Source: Lophium mytilinum (taxonomy: Eukaryota > Ascomycota > Dothideomycetes > Mytilinidiales > Mytilinidiaceae). Taken from it: a stretch of 64,000 nucleotides of DNA. Numbering within the stretch: the first letter of the stretch is position 1; every line of letters starts with the position of its first letter. Shown in pieces: positions 58,738-64,000 of the stretch. The notes under the pieces were generated by a model. The model worked only from the letters and a program-made list of their open reading frames with translations, was not told where the DNA came from and did no database searches. Where the stretch lies: contig MU004182.1 of assembly GCA_010093605.1 (NCBI GenBank), positions 1,583,032 through 1,647,031 of the forward strand, written 5' to 3'. Made by a program: the position numbers and the translations under genes.

Positions 58738-60110
58738 ACGGATGCAGGGAAAATCAAGCGTCTGAAGAAGCGCGCGGAAACTGAGACCTGGCCCGACTTA
58801 TCAGGAAGATACGTTCGGCCTGACCAGGCCATATGACTAGCTGTCATGCAGACGAAGTCACACACGGGAAGGCCCAGAAAGGCTGTGGGGGCCAGCCTTG
58901 CACCTGTATCTCCATCAGTAAAGAGCAAACGCCCTGTTTTGCGTACTCTTGCACCACCCCGCTCCCGGAAGAGGGGAAGCCGAGCAAATCGGGCGACGTT
59001 CTACTTTTCGTTGGGATATTGGATAGGCTCATGGTGGCGGAGTGCGGAAAGCTGCAGGAAGCAGGTAGTTCAAGACAGCACACCCCGCAGGCAAAAGCGC
59101 CTTCAAGGAGACTCAGCCTCGACGATGGGGTGAGATTGAGGTCTACTATTTAGCCGATATCAAGTTGAACTGTGCTTGATGTTTTGATGTACTTCTTGAT
59201 GGAAACATCGTGTAAGATGACGAAAAAGGACGAACGATGCGAGGTGGTGCAGCTCAAGAACAGCCTCGTCGGCCACAAGCAACAGCTGTTGTCTCGGAGA
59301 CTTACTAGTAGGTGTCAAGTGTCAAGCTGCGGACCCCAGGCAGCCCTTGCGTTGCCATATAAAAGGAGAAAGGTCGGTTGTAGTGGCTCGATGTCGAAAA
59401 GGCGGAGCTACGCACATACATCACGTGATACATTTCCCCGATTTGCTATTCGAATGAAATGAATTCTAAAGTTCCAGTAACTTAGATACAATATGGTTCT
59501 AAGTTTGCTACCTTTCTACGCTTCTCTAATACAATATTCACTTATACAAATCAGGTCGATGAGGAAATGTCACGTGCTTGCGATGACATGGACAAGTCTT
59601 CTCCGCTTCTCCGTCCTACTATCTTCCATCACACAATCACTACGATCATTATCCTCAACTTTTGCTACGCGCATTGAAAGGAGGAGGGACGAATGAATCG
59701 CGTCGTGCCCTTGCAATGAATATTAACAGCCTTATACTCACCGCACCCTGTCACCGATCTTGTTTTTAGAACGCAGCACTCTGCGCAAATCCTATGAACA
59801 TGATTAGTGATCGGTCAGACGCATAGGATAACACATTTGGAGTAATATAAACCGCACCCCGCTCTCTCAAAATTTCCACGTATTTACGTAGTACCCCCGA
59901 GACAATCTCACTAGAAATTATTTGTAAGCCTTGTCTTACAAAGCAAAGTAGACGCCCACATCATGTCACGTTATTTCCAAATTATATAAAGAAAGTTCCG
60001 TGAGAGCTTAGTTCATGGTGCGCCACATTTCTTGCTTTGTTCTACGTTCAGAAACATTCTATCGTCCTTTGTAAGACCTTGCAACTACCACAACTTCGCA
60101 CAGATACACC
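58738..60110. other. Intergenic, no gene seen
   Basis: About 1.4 kb between divergent genes. Short overlapping frames (up to 106 residues at 58833-59153) have Cys/Lys/Ser-rich random composition and no domain. ATCACGTGAT lies at about 59401, and TCACGTG again at about 59570. The sequence right of 59900 is AT-rich leader of the reductase gene. Confidence 0.45.
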
Positions 60111-61303
60111 ATGGCAACTCATGCTGCAGTCGTTACGGTTGGGTTGAAAGCACCACTCGCAATCCGTCAAGTCCCTACGACGCCTCCGACCAAAGGAGAA
60201 GTCCGAGTAAGAGTCGAGTGGACCGCTTCAACGCCATTGGATCTTCACCAAAACGATGGAGGTCTTCTCGTGAAGCATCCTCAGATCTTGGGTGACGGCA
60301 CTGCGGGGACGGTCGTAGAAGTTGGGTCAGGAGTACACAATGTCAAGGTGGGAGATAAGGTATGTGTGTAGGAACGGTGTCATAGACGCTTGAGCTGATC
60401 TCAATATGCAGGTCTTTGGCTTTACATTCCGCGAGCAGAAAGAGAAGTCGCACCAGGAATTTTGCACTTCCCAGGAGACGAATTTCGGAAAGGTACGGTG
60501 TGAACAGTTCACTCTGTGATTATTTTACTGAAATTCTCAAGGTTCCGGAAGGCTTCACGATGCAGCAAGCGGTCACCCTTCCTAATAACTTCGTCACCGT
60601 ATTCCATGCTGTCACCACTGATTTTGAGCTACCTCTGCCGTGGCCCAAACCTGCCGAATACGTCCCACCACATTCGAAAGATCCTATCTTGATATGGGGA
60701 GGGTCTTCGTCGGTTGGACAGTTTGCACTTCAGATTCTGAAGTACTATGGCTATCAAAACCTTATCACAACATCCTCGAAACGCCATCATGAGTTCCTCA
60801 AAAGCATCGGAGCCTCCGAAACTTTCGACTACAACGACGCAGACGTATCTTCTGCGATTTTAAGCGTGGCTACGAAGAGCTCGTCCGGACCCGCCATTCC
60901 GTTCATTCTGGACTGCATAGGATCTCAGGACGGAAGCATTCGACCCATTGCTAAGATCGCTCAAAAGGATACCAAGGTTGCCATTTTGCTACCAGTGGTT
61001 GTGAGAGATTCGAGTGAAACTACACCACCCGAGTACTCCATGGATGTGCAAGCGGCTGCCAAGTGGGAAGACGAGGTGGACGTTCGAGGTGTTCGGACGC
61101 ATTTCTACGCGGACAACGAGTTCTTCCGCGATCATTTGCAAACGGAGGTCATGCCGACGATGCTCAAGGAGGGTATCGTGACGCCGAACAGGCAGCGCAT
61201 CATCGAGGGTAACACCTTGTTGGAAAAAGCACAAAAAGCAATGGATATCATGAGGAGGAAAGAACAAAGTGGTGAGAGACTAGTGTGGCGAGTGTCAGAA
61301 TAG
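60111..61303 (+). CDS. Zinc-independent MDR oxidoreductase (enoyl-reductase-like)
   Basis: Exons 60111-60359, 60412-60492 and 60542-61303 (in-phase GT..AG introns) give 363 residues, the usual length. An N-terminal GroES-like fold (about 1-115) contains GDGTAGTVVEVGSGVHNVKVGDKV. The Rossmann part has the nucleotide-binding loop GGSSSVGQFALQI (about 163-175) and YYGYQNLITTSSKRHHEFLKSIGA, where SSKRHH fits NADPH preference. Catalytic and structural zinc ligands of alcohol dehydrogenases are absent. The family includes trans-acting enoyl reductases of polyketide clusters and quinone-oxidoreductase-like enzymes. No PKS lies nearby, so a stand-alone reductase is more likely. Convergent with the SDR gene to its right. 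Confidence 0.9.
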
Positions 61304-62105
61304 ACCAGCGAGAGGTTCGTATCGCCATGATCTTACACATGAAAATCGAATCTTCGTACGTAATACTTAACTGATCAGCCCCGCGACTGCAACACTATGT
61401 ACTTTATATACCAAACTCCATAACGTCTTCCACCCCTGACCGAGAATCACCCACCACCGAGAACTCGGTACTCTAGCGATTTTGATGGGGCGAGCCGCTA
61501 GACCAAGTGCTACTCAAGCGTGACCATATATACGCGCGAAACCCTCCACCAATTCTCGGTGGTAGGTGATTCTCGGAGGTTTGTGGAAGACGTTACAAGG
61601 AAGTTGATTAGCTTAGAATCTAGGCGGAAAACTGATACCAGCGCAAGATGATCTGGCCTAGCGCGGCTCCGAGGCTGTTTATTCCCGGAATCTGTCAGCA
61701 CGCACAGTCTTGATACAGTAAGGAAGGAAAGATTGGTATACCGGTTACTCCTAAAAGCCTAGTTGTACTACGTGCAGCAAAACATTGTCTAGAGGGGCTA
61801 GCTAGATATGCTCGAGCCTTATCGTGAGTCCCTATCTTTACACAGTACTCAACACCTCTAATTTAGGCCTAGCTTCCGCTAGGAAAATATTCTGCCTCTA
61901 CTTATGTTCACTTCTACAACCTCTTCCATGCTCTCTGATAACAAAACAGCAACAAAGCCATGTTAGACAATGAGTTGCTAGTCGTGAATCAAAAGCTATT
62001 CTACCTTAATCAATTGCCTGCATGGAGAGAAAATGGGGCTACGAGGAGGCTTGTTCTTTAAAGTCTAGAGCATCCACAGCTAGCACCTAGGTAATAGTGA
62101 TACCT
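61304..62105. other. Convergent intergenic region with a MITE-like element
   Basis: About 800 bp between the convergent reductase and SDR genes. Apart from the inverted-repeat element at 61421-61595, I see nothing. Frames are short and random. Confidence 0.5.
61421..61595. mobile_element. MITE-like element, about 175 bp with 44-bp terminal inverted repeats
   Basis: The left end (61421-61464) reads TAACGTCTTCCAC, then CCGAGAATCACC and ACCACCGAGAA. The right end, reversed, repeats these blocks in the same order with about six mismatches (61552-61595). The outermost TA on each side fits a TA target duplication, as in Tc1/mariner-derived MITEs. The interior is about 85 bp, non-coding. It is not AT-converted, unlike the large repeats, consistent with being too short for RIP. 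A large hairpin with a regulatory or terminator role is an alternative. Confidence 0.7.
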
Positions 62106-64000
62106 CTAAAATCTCCATTTCTGTTGCTTTTCTCGTCCTACAGTCGAGAGGGCTTCGATTTTCTCGCTGTATTGATCTGGCAACCGATTCATCAGTGGGT
62201 GTTCTCTATCAAAAGTTGATTTCAGAGTCTGCCATACCTTCAAATACTTGGCCACATTTGCGCTGCTGTGCTTTGAACCGTCTACTTGATTTTCTGGGTG
62301 GTCCGCTCGCCCATCATCAAAGTTCACTATCGTCGAAAACTCCTAGAACGCGTTAGCAAACCCTCATCGGCAGGCAGACGAGATGAGTATGGCCAACACA
62401 CTTTCAGCACATCCTCGGGCGTCAAGGGCTTGTCAAGGGGAAAAGCAGCGCCACCAGCCCGCTGCCACCTCGTCTTTGCGATCCATCCAACGCCAGCCTC
62501 GTACAACCCTCCGGTCGGATTCGATAGCTTATCACTGCATAAAGCCACTACCAGTGGAGCAATGTAATCAGGCTTCAATGCCTGTACCACGTCTTCCGGC
62601 ATTATCGTCCGTGTCATGGCGGTTCCGGCTGTCGGAGCTACTGTGTTGATGTAGATGTTGTACTTCGCACCTTCTAGGGCTAAAGAGCGACCAAATCCGA
62701 GAGTCCCAGCTTTCTAAATAGATGAGTACTGTGAGTTTTCGCACTCTTGATGCTTTTTTAAGGAAAATGGATTCACTTACTGCTGCAGCATAGTTGGATT
62801 GGCCGAAATTGCCATATATTCCCGTAGTGGACGTGATGTTGACAATGCGTCCGTATTTTTGCTTCAGCATGTAGGGCCAGGCCGCCTTCGTGACTCTGTA
62901 GGTACCTCCAAGATGAACCGCCAAGACCGACTCCCACGTCTCGTCTGTCATATTTGAGAACGCCTTGTCGCCCAGAATGCCCGCGTTGTTTACGATGATA
63001 TCAATCCGGCCATAGGCTTCGATGACAGCTTTTACGATTTCTTCTCCCTTCTCCACCGACAGCGTCACTCCAATGGCCTCTCCGCCTGCCTTTTTGATCT
63101 CTTCAACTACGCTCGCGGTGCTCGCAACATCATTGACAGCGACCTTGGTCCCTAGCGCTGCAAACTCAATGCAATACGCTTTCCCTAACCCTGCCGCACC
63201 GCCCGTGACCAGCACCACCTTCCCCCGGAAGTCCAGCGTTTTGTCTCCGTCACCCCTCGGTGCTTTCTTAGCCTCTTCAAGCTTAGCTATCATATCCGCA
63301 GACCCACTCGGATGCTCTGGCTTCTCTTTCTCAAAGTCCCCAATCTCTTCCCACATTCTCACTACCGCTCCAGCAGTGAAGCTATCATCAGGCCGAAACA
63401 ATGCGCCCTTCGACCGCTCCCACCGGATCTTAGAGAAAGTGCCGGCTGCCGCCTCAAAGATAGAGCCGGTCTCCGTGTTCGAGGAGTGAACCAGGACCGC
63501 GACAAGCGGTACCACATACACCGGCGACATGGCCGCTAGCACCTCCGGCGTCATGACGGTTGCCGTGAGGCGGGAGCCAGCACCGGGGGCAAGAACATTA
63601 GCCTGGATGTTATACTTCTTCCCTTCAAGCGCCACCGTCTCCGTGAATCCGACCAGCGCGAATTTAGCAGCTATCACGACTCAGGGTCAGCCTCAGATTC
63701 CCCTAAAATTAATCATCGTGAACTCAATTCCCAACATCCCCGCCCACTTTCAATGGAAGGAAGTAGATTCCTCACCTGCATAATTCGTCTGACCGAAGTT
63801 CCCAAAGAGTCCACTCGCACTACTCGTATTAATCACGCGCCCGTACTTCTGCTTCCTGAAATACGGCCACGCCGCCCGCGTACACTTATACGCCCCTTTC
63901 ACGTGCACCTCCATAATCAGGTCCCAGTCCCTCTGCGCCATATTCCTGAAACTGACATCACGCAAGATACCCGCGTTATTGATCAGCACGTCGATGCGGC
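62106..64000 (-). CDS. Tandem-SDR protein like Fox2 without the hydratase domain (5' end outside window)
   Basis: Exons: beyond 64000 to 63776, then 63670-62781, 62713-62402 and 62342-62106, all GT..AG and in phase. The product holds two short-chain dehydrogenase domains in tandem, as in the peroxisomal multifunctional beta-oxidation protein (Fox2/MFE-2). The first has NNAG, NTSSASG and YAAAK; its Rossmann start is off the window. The second has [23 protein letters not shown] and YAAAK. The linker, with RMWEEIGDF, and the post-SDR segment ([26 protein letters not shown]) match Fox2. The protein then stops about 60 residues later, without the hotdog enoyl-CoA hydratase 2 domain and without a PTS1 ending (C-terminus KWRF). 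It would carry out only the dehydrogenase step. Confidence 0.88.

Noticed and set aside
58833-59153. Overlapping plus-strand frames of 95-106 residues with Cys residues
   Set aside because: No signal peptide, no consistent start or splice, and two frames overlap with different composition.
60111-61303. Membership of the MDR reductase in a polyketide cluster
   Set aside because: No synthase, transporter or pathway regulator is visible on either side within the window.

Overview
The window is from a filamentous ascomycete (Pezizomycotina). Genes carry short introns (about 50-110 bp, GT..AG), and the families are fungal ones: HET, DUF6590, DUF7580, a Drg1/Afg2-type AAA ATPase, YKT6, and disordered Ser/Pro-rich proteins. 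Three very AT-rich blocks have almost no CpA or TpG and no long open frames. That is the signature of repeat-induced point mutation (RIP). Gene blocks of normal GC lie between them.

Layout. (1) 1-14210, AT-rich block A: a partial Ty3/Gypsy fossil (to about 4846), an unassigned relic, then a Ty1/Copia-type fossil (6339-14210) bounded by two 151-bp LTRs and a 5-bp target duplication. It sits inside a reverse-oriented Gypsy LTR whose right half (14211-14359) escaped mutation. (2) 14360-17133, a small gene island: a tail-anchored PPxY protein and the SNARE gene YKT6, reconstructed here as eight exons. (3) 17134-22419, block B: one 5.3-kb element with about 205-bp terminal inverted repeats, a Tc1/mariner-type transposase relic, a palindromic array of a 14-bp motif and further unrecognised coding relics. 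(4) 22420-42012, gene block: a small mitochondrial membrane protein, a HET-domain protein, an AAA ATPase with a degenerate D1 ring, and three large fungal-specific or disordered proteins. (5) 42013-51650, block C: a Gypsy fossil with 205-bp LTRs and a 4-bp target duplication, holding a 385-bp assembly gap. It is inserted in a coding exon of a DUF6590 gene, whose two halves flank it. (6) 51651-64000, gene block: the 5' half of the DUF6590 gene, a divergent DUF7580 gene, a half-zinc-cluster protein, a Cys-rich single-pass membrane protein, an enoyl-reductase-like MDR enzyme, a small MITE-like element, and a two-SDR-domain Fox2-like enzyme that lacks the usual C-terminal hydratase and runs off the right edge.

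The genes do not form one pathway. What links the window is genome defence. Mutation is almost complete inside the repeats, stops sharply at or inside their ends, and spares YKT6, which begins 174 bp from one element. No biosynthetic cluster, CRISPR array, tRNA or rRNA was seen. The points most worth checking are the 5.3-kb block B element with its palindromic array, the Gypsy insertion that splits the DUF6590 gene beside a DUF7580 gene, and the Fox2-like protein without a hydratase domain.
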